DNA from: Yoonia vestfoldensis
Lineage (GTDB): Bacteria > Pseudomonadota > Alphaproteobacteria > Rhodobacterales > Rhodobacteraceae
Assembly (NCBI RefSeq): GCF_002158905.1
Contig: NZ_CP021431.1
Span: 3,240,001 to 3,304,000, forward strand
Direction: 5' to 3'
DNA length: 64,000 nucleotides
A program made the position numbers and the translations under genes. Positions 18,096 to 26,600 of this stretch are shown here, in pieces. Every line of letters begins with the position of its first letter. The stretch's first letter is position 1. A model generated the notes under the pieces. It was not told the DNA's origin, did not search any database, and saw only the letters and a list, made by a program, of their open reading frames with translations.

Positions 18096-19172
18096 TTAAT
18101 AGGGGAACGGCCATAGCCGGAGCTTCTCTTTCGCCAGGCGCCAGAGCTGGGCAAGGCCATGCGGTTCCTTGATCAGAAAGAACATGATCAACGCGCCCAC
18201 GATCACCAATTGCAGATGGGCCACCAGATCGGTGGGCCAACCCAGCAGATCGACACCGATCACCTTCAGCGCGACAGGCAACAGCACCAGAAAGGCCGCC
18301 CCCGCGAAGCTGCCGAACAGCGATCCCAGCCCGCCAATGATGATCATGAACAACACCAGAAAGGATTTCTGGATGCCAAAGGCCTCGCCCACCTCGACAG
18401 CCCCCAGATAGACCGCAAAGAACAACGCCCCCGATATGCCGATAAAGAAGGATGACACGGCAAAGGCGGTCAGCTTGGCCTTCAGCGGGTTCACCCCGAT
18501 GATCTCGGCCGCGATATCCATGTCGCGGATCGCCATCCAGGACCGCCCGATCGTGCCACGCGTCAGGTTGCGCGCGATCAGCGCACAGATCGTCAGGAAC
18601 ACAAGGCAGATCATATATTGTGCCCAAGGCGCGGTATTCGGTCCGGTCACGGCAATACCGGCGACAAAGCGTTCCGGCGCATTGATCTGGCCGGATGCGG
18701 AATAATTGTAAAACCAGCTGACCTTGTTGAACATCCAGACCAGGAAAAACTGCGCCGCCAGCGTCGCCACCGCCAGATAGAACCCTTTGATACGCAGGCT
18801 GGGCAGACCAAAAGCCGCACCGACAGCCGCCGTGATCCCACCGGCCAGAACGATATGAATGACGATGCTGACATCGGGAAAAGCGGTCATCAGCTTGTAA
18901 CAAGCATAGGCCCCCACCGCCATGAACCCACCGGTGCCCAGGCTGACCTGGCCGCAATAGCCCGTCAGGATATTCAGCCCGATGGCCGCAATCGCATAGA
19001 TCAGGAACGGCACAAGAATGGCATTGGCCCAATAGGCATTGACGAAAAACGGCACCACACAAAAGGCAATGACCAGCACGGCCCAATACCGCCAGCGATC
19101 AAAGGCAATCGGGAAAGTCTGGCTATCCGCCTGATAGGACGTCTTGAAATCGCCCGCCTCACGATACAGCAT
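18096..19172 (-). CDS. livM: LIV-type ABC importer, permease LivM
   Basis: 358 residues, eight or more transmembrane helices, with the LivM hallmarks IGLNILTGYCGQVSLGTGGFMAVGAYACY near the N-terminus and IRDMDIAAEIIGVNPLKAKLTAFAVSSFFIGISGALF plus GGLGSLFGSFAGAAFLVLLP (the EAA-like coupling loop region). Forms the channel with LivH. Gap of 57 bp to the binding-protein gene and 77 bp to livH, the latter holding a repeat. Confidence 0.95.
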   Translation of the reverse strand: MLYREAGDFKTSYQADSQTFPIAFDRWRYWAVLVIAFCVVPFFVNAYWANAILVPFLIYAIAAIGLNILTGYCGQVSLGTGGFMAVGAYACYKLMTAFPDVSIVIHIVLAGGITAAVGAAFGLPSLRIKGFYLAVATLAAQFFLVWMFNKVSWFYNYSASGQINAPERFVAGIAVTGPNTAPWAQYMICLVFLTICALIARNLTRGTIGRSWMAIRDMDIAAEIIGVNPLKAKLTAFAVSSFFIGISGALFFAVYLGAVEVGEAFGIQKSFLVLFMIIIGGLGSLFGSFAGAAFLVLLPVALKVIGVDLLGWPTDLVAHLQLVIVGALIMFFLIKEPHGLAQLWRLAKEKLRLWPFPY

Positions 19173-19185
19173 GGATCATCCCCTT

Positions 19186-19220
19186 CGCATCTTCCGAGCA
19201 GAAATATCCCCGCCGGAGGC
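19186..19220 (+). repeat. Copy 3 of the 35-bp interspersed repeat, inside the liv operon
   Basis: CGCATCTTCCGAGCAGAAAT then ATCCCCGCCGGAGGC, nearly identical to 9059-9093 and the complement of 2264-2301. It sits in the livH-livM gap. Confidence 0.85.
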
Positions 19221-19249
19221 CTGAAAGTTCTTTTGAAAAGACGCTTGCA

Positions 19250-20248
19250 TCACACACGTTCGATGATCCTTTCGCCAAACAGCCCCTGCGGACGGAACAC
19301 CAGAAAAACCAGCGCCAGCATATAGGCGAACCAGTTTTCCGTGGCGCCTCCCAGATAGGGCGCGCCAATCGTGTATTCGAACAGCTTTTCACCGACGCCG
19401 ATGATCATGCCACCCACGATGGCACCGGGGATCGACGTGAACCCGCCCAGCATCAGCACGGGCAAGGCTTTCAGCGCGATCAGTGACAGCGAAAACTGCA
19501 CACCGGATTTGGCACCCCACATGATCCCCGCGACCAATGCGACGACACCCGCCAGCGACCAGACCAGAACCCAGATATAGCTCAGCGAAATCCCCACGCT
19601 CAGGGCAGCCTGATGGTCATCGGCGACAGCGCGCATCGCGCGGCCCTGCTTGGTGTATTGCGCGAAGGCAACCAGCCCCGCGACCAACAGCAAAGCGACG
19701 ACACTTGCGACCATATCCAGCTTGTCGATGAAAAAGCCGTAGAAATCGTCGCCGCCCAGCCCGCTGGTCATGTCTTCGACCCAAAGCGACCCACCCTGCG
19801 GCAGGCCCAGCGCCAGCGTGCGGATGCTCGACCCCCACATCAGATCGCCCATCCCTTCCAGGAAATAAGCCAGCCCGATGGTCGCCATGAACAGGATGAT
19901 CGGCTCTTGCCCGACCAGATGGCGGAAGACGAAATATTGCACCGCCCAGGCGAAACCGATCATCACCACCACGGTCATGAAAATCGCCAGGATCGCCGGC
20001 ACCTGCCAGCCGAAATGATGGATGCTCGTGCCGAAAACCGCATTGATCAGATGGGCAAAAGGCACCTGCCCTTCCATGATGCCGACCAGCGTCAGCGCGG
20101 CAAACAGCGCCATCACCCCTTGGGCAAAGTTGAAGATCCCCGAGGCCTTGAAGATCAGCACGAACCCAAGCGCGACCAGCGCATAAAGCACGCCCGCCAT
20201 CAGCCCGTTGATCACGACTTCGATGCCGTAAAGAAAATCAGCCGACAT
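19250..20248 (-). CDS. livH: LIV-type ABC importer, permease LivH
   Basis: 332 residues, multi-spanning. It begins YGIEVVINGLMAGVLYALVALGFVLIFKASGIFNFAQGVM, a signature LivH N-terminus, and carries the cytoplasmic loop RAMRAVADDHQAALSVGISLSYIWVLVWSLAGVVA and GGFTSIPGAIVGGMIIGVGE. Pairs with LivM. Upstream gap of 131 bp to livG contains palindromic repeats. Confidence 0.95.
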   Translation of the reverse strand: MSADFLYGIEVVINGLMAGVLYALVALGFVLIFKASGIFNFAQGVMALFAALTLVGIMEGQVPFAHLINAVFGTSIHHFGWQVPAILAIFMTVVVMIGFAWAVQYFVFRHLVGQEPIILFMATIGLAYFLEGMGDLMWGSSIRTLALGLPQGGSLWVEDMTSGLGGDDFYGFFIDKLDMVASVVALLLVAGLVAFAQYTKQGRAMRAVADDHQAALSVGISLSYIWVLVWSLAGVVALVAGIMWGAKSGVQFSLSLIALKALPVLMLGGFTSIPGAIVGGMIIGVGEKLFEYTIGAPYLGGATENWFAYMLALVFLVFRPQGLFGERIIERV

Positions 20249-20261
20249 AAGATGCCTCCCC

Positions 20262-20363
20262 GCCCCGGGCCTGACCCGGGGCCTCTTGCAAGTGATGGTC
20301 GAGGTCCCGGATCAGGTCCGGGACGGCGAAGGGTGCCAGAGATCCCGGATCACGTCCGGGATG
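20262..20363. repeat. Cluster of three related REP-like palindromes between livG and livH
   Basis: Palindromes at 20262-20282 (GCCCCGGGCCTGACCCGGGGC), 20304-20324 (GTCCCGGATCAGGTCCGGGAC) and 20342-20362 (ATCCCGGATCACGTCCGGGAT) share the TCCCGGATCA-G-TCCGGGA plan. Spacing 38-42 bp. Each can make a stem in mRNA; this class of palindrome is common in Rhodobacterales intergenic regions. Confidence 0.85.
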
Positions 20364-20379
20364 ATTGCGCCGTGCAAAA

Positions 20380-21198
20380 TCATTCATGCGCCACCCCCAG
20401 ATAGGCGTCGATCACCTCTTGATTGTTGCGCACCTCCTCGGGGGTGCCGTCGCCGATCTTGCGACCGTAATCCATCACGACCACGCGGTCGGACAGGTCC
20501 ATGACCACGCCCATGTCATGTTCGATCAGCGCAATCGTCGTGCCGAATTCATCGTTCACATCCAGGATAAAGCGGCTCATGTCCTCTTTCTCCTCGACAT
20601 TCATGCCGGCCATGGGTTCATCCAGCAGCAACAGTCTGGGTTCAGCCGCCAGCGCGCGCGCCAGTTCCACCCGCTTTTTCAACCCGTAAGGCAGACGGCC
20701 CACGGGCGTTTTGCGGATCGCCTGGATTTCCAGAAAATCGATGATCTTTTCCACCGCCTCGCGGTTGGCGACCTCCTCGGCCTCGGCGCGGCCTTTCCAC
20801 AGGGCCTGCGAGAACAGCCCCGCCTTCATATGGGTCAGCCGCCCGGTCATGATATTGTCCAGCACGCTCATGCCTTCGAACAAAGCGATATTCTGAAAGG
20901 TGCGCGCAATGCCAAGCCGGGCCACCTGATAGGGTTTCATCGGCTTGCGCTTTTCGCCGCGAAACCAGACCTCGCCATCCTGCGGATGATAGAAGCCTGA
21001 AATCACATTCAGCATCGAGGATTTGCCCGCGCCATTGGGCCCGATGATCGCGCGGATCTCGCCTTCGCGGATATCAAACGAGATATTCTTGATCGCCTCG
21101 ACCCCGCCAAAGCGCAGGGTGATGCCGCGCATATCCATCAAGACACCACCGATCTGGCGGCCATCCGCGGTCACATAGGGTGCAACACCGTCCATCAT
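20380..21198 (-). CDS. livG: LIV-type ABC importer, ATPase LivG
   Basis: 272 residues. Walker A GPNGAGKSS, Q-loop ARTFQNIALF, and Walker B RLLLLDEP. The signature YGLKKRVELARAL departs from the usual LSGG(Q) form but is typical of this acid-importer subgroup. Its start overlaps the stop of the acyl-CoA synthetase gene by 4 bp (ATGA), so transporter and ligase are translationally coupled. Confidence 0.95.
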   Translation of the reverse strand: MMDGVAPYVTADGRQIGGVLMDMRGITLRFGGVEAIKNISFDIREGEIRAIIGPNGAGKSSMLNVISGFYHPQDGEVWFRGEKRKPMKPYQVARLGIARTFQNIALFEGMSVLDNIMTGRLTHMKAGLFSQALWKGRAEAEEVANREAVEKIIDFLEIQAIRKTPVGRLPYGLKKRVELARALAAEPRLLLLDEPMAGMNVEEKEDMSRFILDVNDEFGTTIALIEHDMGVVMDLSDRVVVMDYGRKIGDGTPEEVRNNQEVIDAYLGVAHE

Positions 21199-23153
21199 TC
21201 TGCTGCCACCTTGTGCTGTTCGGCCGCCACCTCTGCGTCGCAGATCACCAGCGTCGCCTTGATCTTGCCTTTGCGGCCATCCTCATAGGTGACTTCGGTT
21301 TCGGTGTAGATTTCGGGCACCCCGGCATAAAGCGCCGTGATCAGGTCGTGGAATTTCTCTTCCACGATCCGGCGACGGACCTTGCGGGTGCGTGTCATCT
21401 CGCCGTCATCGGCATCCAGTTCCTTGTGCAGCACCAGAAAGCGATGCACCTGACAGCCCGCCAGCATCGGGTCGGCGGCAACGGACCTGTTCACCTCGGA
21501 CATATGGCCAAGGATCATGTCGCGCACGCGGCTGTGCTGCGACAATTCCTGATAGCTGGAATAGGCGATATTGTTGCGTTCGGCCCAATTGCCCACGGCC
21601 ATCAGGTCGATATTGATGAAAGCGGTGCAATAATCGCGGTTCGCGCCGAATACGACCGCCTCGAGGATATTGGGATAGAATTTCAGCTTGTTCTCGACAT
21701 ATTTGGGCGCGAAGAGCCGCCCATCCGCCATCTTGCCCACATCCTTGGCGCGGTCGATGATCCGCAGATGGCCGGTGCCATCCTCGATGAACCCCGCATC
21801 ACCGGTCGCAACCCAACCTTCGGCATCTTTGGTGGACGCCGTGCTTTCAGGGTTCTTGTAATATTCGACGAACACACCGGGGCTGCGATAGAAAACCTCG
21901 CCATTCTCGGCGATCTTCAGCTCGACACCCGGACTGGGCACGCCCACGGTATCGGACCGCACCTCGCCATCGGGTTGCTGGGTGATAAAGACGGTCGCTT
22001 CGGTCTGGCCGTAAAGCTGTTTGAGGTTGATGCCCAGCGCGCGGTAGAAATCGAAAATTTCCGGCCCGATCGCCTCGCCCGCTGTATAGCCCACGCGCAC
22101 GCAGCTCAGGCCAAGGGTATTTTTCAGCGGCCCGATCACCAAGAGCTTGGCCAGCATGTAATTCAGCCGGTCCAGCGCGCCGACCGGCTTGCCATCCAGC
22201 AACAGCGGCCCAACCCTGCGCCCCACGGCCATATAGTGGTGGAACAGCCATTTCTTGAACCGCCCCGCATCTTCCATGCGGATCATCACATTGGTCAGCT
22301 GCTGTTCGAACACGCGCGGCGGGGCAAAGAAATAGGTCGGCCCGATCTCGCGCAGGTCCAGCTGCATCGTATCGGCACTTTCGGGGCAATTGACGCAGAA
22401 TCCGGTCCACATCGCCTGCCCCACCGAAAAGATGAAGTCCCCGACCCAGGCCATCGGCAGATAGGCCAGCACCTCGTCATCGGGGCGCAGATGGTCGAAT
22501 TCGGCGGAATTCTTGGAGGTCTCGATCACATTGCGGTTGGACAGCACCACGCCCTTTGGCCGACCCGTCGTTCCTGACGTATAGAGCATCACGCAGGTGT
22601 CGTCATAGCTCCGCGCCGCACTGCGGGCGTTGACCTGATCCAGCAAGCCCGACGCGCGCCCGGCCTTTTGCACATCGGCATAGCTGGACATGGCGGCATG
22701 GTCGTATTTGCGCAGGCCGCGCCCGTCGAGATAGATCACATGTTCAAGCTGGGTCAGCCCGTCGCGGACATCGGCGATCTTGTCCACCTGTTCCTGATCA
22801 CCCACAACGGCAAAACGCGCGCCGCAATGATCCAGCGCATAGGCGATTTCTTCGGTGGCGGCTTCGGCATAAAGCGGGACGGGGATGCAGCCAATCCGTT
22901 GCGCCGCCACCATCGCCCAATAGAGCGCCGGGCGGTTCCGACCGGAAACAGCGATATGGTCACCCACATCCGCACCCAAGCTCAGCAAGCCCATCGCCAG
23001 CGCGTCGATCTGTTCGGCAGCCTCTGCCCAGGTCCAGCTTTGCCAGATGCCGAATTCTTTTTCCCGGTAGGCGGGCTTGGACCCATGGCGCGCCACATTG
23101 CGCGCCAACAGGTCAGGGATAGTCACAGGGTCGCCCTCGGCGCGTTCTTGCAT
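21195..23153 (-). CDS. AMP-forming acyl-CoA synthetase (long-chain/aryl FadD15-like)
   Basis: 652 residues of the ANL superfamily: P-loop-like YTSGTTGRPKGV, adenylate motif LKQLYGQTEATVF, hinge TGDAGFIEDGTGHLRIIDRAKD, and an extra C-terminal block (KYVENKLKFYPNILEAVVFG) typical of eukaryotic-like long-chain ligases. It activates a carboxylic acid to its CoA thioester in the cytoplasm. First gene of the liv operon, overlapping livG. RBS AGGGAGGATC. Such ligase-plus-LIV clusters suggest import of the acid followed by CoA trapping; substrate unknown. Confidence 0.9.
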   Translation of the reverse strand: MQERAEGDPVTIPDLLARNVARHGSKPAYREKEFGIWQSWTWAEAAEQIDALAMGLLSLGADVGDHIAVSGRNRPALYWAMVAAQRIGCIPVPLYAEAATEEIAYALDHCGARFAVVGDQEQVDKIADVRDGLTQLEHVIYLDGRGLRKYDHAAMSSYADVQKAGRASGLLDQVNARSAARSYDDTCVMLYTSGTTGRPKGVVLSNRNVIETSKNSAEFDHLRPDDEVLAYLPMAWVGDFIFSVGQAMWTGFCVNCPESADTMQLDLREIGPTYFFAPPRVFEQQLTNVMIRMEDAGRFKKWLFHHYMAVGRRVGPLLLDGKPVGALDRLNYMLAKLLVIGPLKNTLGLSCVRVGYTAGEAIGPEIFDFYRALGINLKQLYGQTEATVFITQQPDGEVRSDTVGVPSPGVELKIAENGEVFYRSPGVFVEYYKNPESTASTKDAEGWVATGDAGFIEDGTGHLRIIDRAKDVGKMADGRLFAPKYVENKLKFYPNILEAVVFGANRDYCTAFINIDLMAVGNWAERNNIAYSSYQELSQHSRVRDMILGHMSEVNRSVAADPMLAGCQVHRFLVLHKELDADDGEMTRTRKVRRRIVEEKFHDLITALYAGVPEIYTETEVTYEDGRKGKIKATLVICDAEVAAEQHKVAAE

Positions 23154-23230
23154 CGTGATGATCCTCCCTCTGGGCGGTTATCCCGCCCTTGGCCGCGAGT
23201 CGCCTCCTCGCAAATCGCGACCTTGGGGTG

Positions 23231-23259
23231 ATCTTGCGGACCATGGGGCGATCCGTCAA
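23231..23259 (-). promoter_or_regulatory. Putative promoter of the ligase-liv operon
   Basis: On the minus strand TTGACG (23259-23254) and CAAGAT (23236-23231) are 17 bp apart, about 80 bp before the ligase ATG. The -35 is strong, the -10 weak. Confidence 0.45.
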
Positions 23260-23268
23260 ATCTTTTTT

Positions 23269-23282
23269 TGAACAAGCGTTCA
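23269..23282. promoter_or_regulatory. Palindromic operator TGAAC-N4-GTTCA upstream of the ligase-liv operon
   Basis: TGAACAAGCGTTCA, a TetR-family-style palindrome, lies just upstream of the -35 of the operon promoter and downstream of the fdhA stop. No regulator gene is encoded nearby. Confidence 0.5.
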
Positions 23283-23298
23283 GTTAATTGGCTTGGCC

Positions 23299-26064
23299 TT
23301 ATTCCGCCGCAACCTCGCTTTGCGCCTTCTCCACCCTGACGGCGGCGAATTTGAATTCGGGGATCTTGCCATAGGGGTCGATCGCGGGATTGGTCAGGAT
23401 ATTCGCCGCCGCCTCGACATAGGCGAAGGGGACGAAGACCATGTCGGGGGCGACGGCGCGGTCGGACCGCGCCATGATGTCGATGCTGCCGCGCCGTGTG
23501 GTCAGGCGGACCATGCCGCCCGGTTCCACGCCCAGCCTGCGCAGGGTGGATGGATGCAGCGAACAATTCGCCTCTGGCTCTACCGCGTCCAGCACGCGCG
23601 ACCGCCGCGTCATCGACCCTGTGTGCCAGTGTTCCAGCTGGCGGCCCGTGGTCATGATCATCGGATAATCGGCATCGGGGGTTTCATCCGGGGCGATCAC
23701 GCTGGCGGGGGTGAACCGCGCGCGGCCATTCTCACGCGGGAAAGCATCGGCAAAGACAATCGGCTGGCCCGGATCATCGGGCGTGAGCGACGGATAGGTC
23801 ACGGCGTTTTGCGCCTCTAGCCGGTCCCAGGTGATATTGGTCAGCGACGCCATGACTTGGGTCATTTCGCCAAACACATCGGAGGGATGCGCATAGGTCC
23901 AGGGCAGGCCCAACCGCTTGGCCAGTTCCACGGTGATCCACCAATCCTCGCGCGCGTCACCGGGGGGCGGCACGGCGGGACGGCCCATCTGGACCTGCCG
24001 GTTGGTGTTGGTCACGGTGCCAGACTTTTCGGCAAAGGCGCTGGCGGGCAGGATCACATCGGCGAAATTGGCGGTTTCGGTGATAAAGATGTCCTGCACG
24101 ACAAGGTGGTCGAGCTTGGCAAGCGCCGCGCGCGCATGGTCCACATCAGGGTCCGACATGGCCGGATTTTCGCCAAGGATATACATCGCCCGAATATCGC
24201 CATCATGCACGGCATCCAAAATCTCGGTCACGGTCAGGCCCTTGGTGGCATCAATCTCGCCGTGTTGCCAGACCTCTTGGAACGCAGTCCGCACGCCTTG
24301 GTCGCCGACGGGCTGGTAATCGGGCAAAAACATCGGGATCATGCCGGCATCCGACGCGCCTTGGACGTTGTTCTGCCCGCGCAGCGGATGCAGCCCCGAC
24401 CCCGGCCGCCCGACCTGCCCGGTCATCAACGCCAACGAGATCAGACAGCGCGCATTATCGGTGCCGTGGATATGCTGGCTGACGCCCATACCCCAGAAAA
24501 TCATCGCAGCCTTGGCCCCCGCAAAGGTGCGCGCCACATCGCGCAGCGTTTCGGCATCGATCCCGCAGATACCGGCCATCTTTTCGGGGCTGAAATCGGC
24601 CAGATGCGCCTTTTCGGCCTCCCAATTCTCGGTATAGGCGGCGATATATTGCTGGTCGTAAAGCTGTTCCTCGACGATCACATGCATGATCGCATTCAGC
24701 ATCGACACATCGGCACCGGGGCGGAATTGCAGCATATGCGAGGCATGGCGTTTCAACGCCTGCCCGCGCGGGTCCATCACGATCAGCTTGCCGCCGCGTT
24801 TGGCGAATTGCTTGAAATAGGTGGCGGCAACGGGGTGGTTCTCGATCGGGTTGGCGCCGATCACGATGGCAACATCAGCATGTTCGATCTGGTTGAAGGT
24901 CGCGGTGACAGCACCGGAACCCACATTTTCCATCAGCGCCGCCACAGATGACGCGTGGCACAGCCGGGTGCAGTGATCGACGTTATTGTGGCCGAACCCC
25001 TGCCGGATCAGTTTCTGGAATAGATAGGCCTCTTCATTGGTGCATTTGGCAGAACCGAAGCCCGCGACACCCTTGCCGCCAATCGCCTGCAAGCCGTTTG
25101 CGGCGGCGTCCAGCGCCTCGTCCCATGTCGCCTCGCGGAAATGTTGCTGCCAGTTGCCGGGATCGACGTTCAGCCCCTTGGCGGGCGCATCGGCGCGGCG
25201 GATCAGCGGCTTGGTCAGGCGGTGCGGGTGATGGATATAATCGAACCCGAAACGGCCCTTGACGCAAAGCCGCCCTTCATTCGCGGGGCCGTTGATGCCT
25301 TCGACGAATTTGACCTTGTTATCCTTGATCTTGAGACTGACCTGACAGCCCACACCGCAGAACGGGCAGACGCTGGCAACCTCGCGGTCGAAATCAGCGG
25401 TATCGCCCATCTGGTTTTCATCCGTCACCGTCGCGGGCAGCAGCGCGCCCGTCGGGCAGGCCTGCACACATTCGCCGCAAGCCACGCAGGACGATCCCCC
25501 CATCGGGTCATCCATGTCGAACACCGGATAGGCCGTGCCACCGCGCCCTGCCATGCCGATCACATCATTGACCTGCACTTCACGGCAGGCCCGCACGCAA
25601 AGCCCGCATTGGATACAGGCATCAAGATTCACCGACATCGCGACATGGCTGTCATCCAGCAGCGGGATATGATCCGCCTTGGCGGGAAAACGGCTGTCAG
25701 CCACGCCTTGCGCACCCGCCATGTCCCACAGATGGCTGGACCGGTCATGCGCCACATCCTGCGCCGGTTGGTCGGCGACCAGCAATTCCATCACCATGCG
25801 GCGCGCCTGCACCTCGCGCGGCTCGTTCGTGGTGACGACCATGCCATCACGCGGTTCGCGGATGCAGGACGCGGCAAGCGTGCGTTCGCCGTCGATGGCG
25901 ACCATACAGGCGCGGCAATTGCCGTCGGACCGATAGCCGGGGGCGGGTTTGTGGCAAAGATGCGGGATCACCAGACCGCGCCCGTTCGCCACCTCCCAGA
26001 TGGTCTGACCGGGGGCGGCGGTGACGGTTGCGCCATCAAGGGTAAAAGTGATCTGGTCGGACAT
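23299..26064 (-). CDS. fdhA: Molybdenum formate dehydrogenase, alpha (catalytic) subunit
   Basis: 921 residues of the FdsA/FdhA type. In order: [2Fe-2S] ferredoxin domain (HLCHKPAPGYRSDGNCRACM...SCIREPRDGM), two [4Fe-4S] motifs (CIQCGLCVRACREVQ and CVACGECVQACPTGAL), then the molybdopterin domain whose [4Fe-4S] starts CPFCGVGCQVSLK; DHCTRLCHASSV contains the Cys that ligates Mo, and a molydop-binding domain (MIMTTGRQLEHWHTG) closes it. It oxidises formate to CO2. FdsB, FdsG and FdsD partners are absent here, so electrons must leave via subunits encoded elsewhere or the protein works alone. The operon promoter region of the ligase lies just downstream. Confidence 0.93.
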   Translation of the reverse strand: MSDQITFTLDGATVTAAPGQTIWEVANGRGLVIPHLCHKPAPGYRSDGNCRACMVAIDGERTLAASCIREPRDGMVVTTNEPREVQARRMVMELLVADQPAQDVAHDRSSHLWDMAGAQGVADSRFPAKADHIPLLDDSHVAMSVNLDACIQCGLCVRACREVQVNDVIGMAGRGGTAYPVFDMDDPMGGSSCVACGECVQACPTGALLPATVTDENQMGDTADFDREVASVCPFCGVGCQVSLKIKDNKVKFVEGINGPANEGRLCVKGRFGFDYIHHPHRLTKPLIRRADAPAKGLNVDPGNWQQHFREATWDEALDAAANGLQAIGGKGVAGFGSAKCTNEEAYLFQKLIRQGFGHNNVDHCTRLCHASSVAALMENVGSGAVTATFNQIEHADVAIVIGANPIENHPVAATYFKQFAKRGGKLIVMDPRGQALKRHASHMLQFRPGADVSMLNAIMHVIVEEQLYDQQYIAAYTENWEAEKAHLADFSPEKMAGICGIDAETLRDVARTFAGAKAAMIFWGMGVSQHIHGTDNARCLISLALMTGQVGRPGSGLHPLRGQNNVQGASDAGMIPMFLPDYQPVGDQGVRTAFQEVWQHGEIDATKGLTVTEILDAVHDGDIRAMYILGENPAMSDPDVDHARAALAKLDHLVVQDIFITETANFADVILPASAFAEKSGTVTNTNRQVQMGRPAVPPPGDAREDWWITVELAKRLGLPWTYAHPSDVFGEMTQVMASLTNITWDRLEAQNAVTYPSLTPDDPGQPIVFADAFPRENGRARFTPASVIAPDETPDADYPMIMTTGRQLEHWHTGSMTRRSRVLDAVEPEANCSLHPSTLRRLGVEPGGMVRLTTRRGSIDIMARSDRAVAPDMVFVPFAYVEAAANILTNPAIDPYGKIPEFKFAAVRVEKAQSEVAAE

Positions 26065-26174
26065 TGCATCGCTCCGCTTGGCTTGGGGCGACTAGACCAC
26101 GGCTGCCGCCATGCGGAAAGGTCAGGCGCGACCGCCAGCGGCAATTTTGCGCCATGCCGCCATGCGGGTTGCGA

Positions 26175-26462
26175 TCAAAGAAACGCGCCCATGTTGTTGA
26201 TCAGGAAGATGCGCAGGATTTCCAGACCGACCAGCACCAAGACCGGCGACAGATCGATGCCGCCCATATTCGGCAGCATCCGGCGGATCGGGCCATAGAT
26301 CGGTTCCAGCACACGTTCGAGCGTGTACCAGACCTGCCCCACGAATTGCTGACGCACGTTCAGCACCTCGAACCGGATCAGCCAGCTCATGATGAAATGC
26401 GCAATGACGAAAAACCGCACGACGCCGATGATCAATAGCAACGCCTGTATGATGGTAAGCAT
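26175..26462 (-). CDS. YggT family membrane protein
   Basis: 95 residues with two YggT-type hydrophobic stretches (LTIIQALLLIIGVVRFFVIAHFIMSWLI and LSPVLVLVGLEILRIFLI) flanking ERVLEPIYGPIRRMLPNMGGIDLSP, the family signature. ATG at 26462 was chosen because a longer frame upstream lacks hydrophobic character. The family is widespread and linked to cell division and osmotic stress, without an assigned activity. Confidence 0.9.
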   Translation of the reverse strand: MLTIIQALLLIIGVVRFFVIAHFIMSWLIRFEVLNVRQQFVGQVWYTLERVLEPIYGPIRRMLPNMGGIDLSPVLVLVGLEILRIFLINNMGAFL

Positions 26463-26548
26463 GAAGAAACCGCCTTTTTGAAACTGTCGCACTGACCTAA
26501 GCGGTTCCCCCCAATCCGACAAGCCCAAGGTTGCCCCGAGGTTAAAGT

Positions 26549-26562
26549 TGACGTTAACGTCA
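26549..26562. promoter_or_regulatory. 14-bp palindromic operator TGACGTTAACGTCA
   Basis: Perfect palindrome between divergent yggT and the thioesterase gene, extended by AAAGT before and GG after. The half-site ACGTTAACGT resembles sites of MerR-family regulators of branched-chain amino-acid and fatty-acid breakdown (LiuR-type). The regulator is not in this window. Confidence 0.5.
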
Positions 26563-26600
26563 GGCGAGATCACTTTGCACCCAGCAGCAAAAGGCGTCTT

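Noticed and set aside
15843..18116. 757-codon open frame on the plus strand
   Set aside because: It is antisense to livF and livK, rich in His/Gln/Arg with no domain; a shadow created by GC-rich third-position bias.
24940..24990. Selenocysteine in formate dehydrogenase
   Set aside because: The active position is a normal Cys codon in the C-TRLC-HASS segment; no in-frame TGA.
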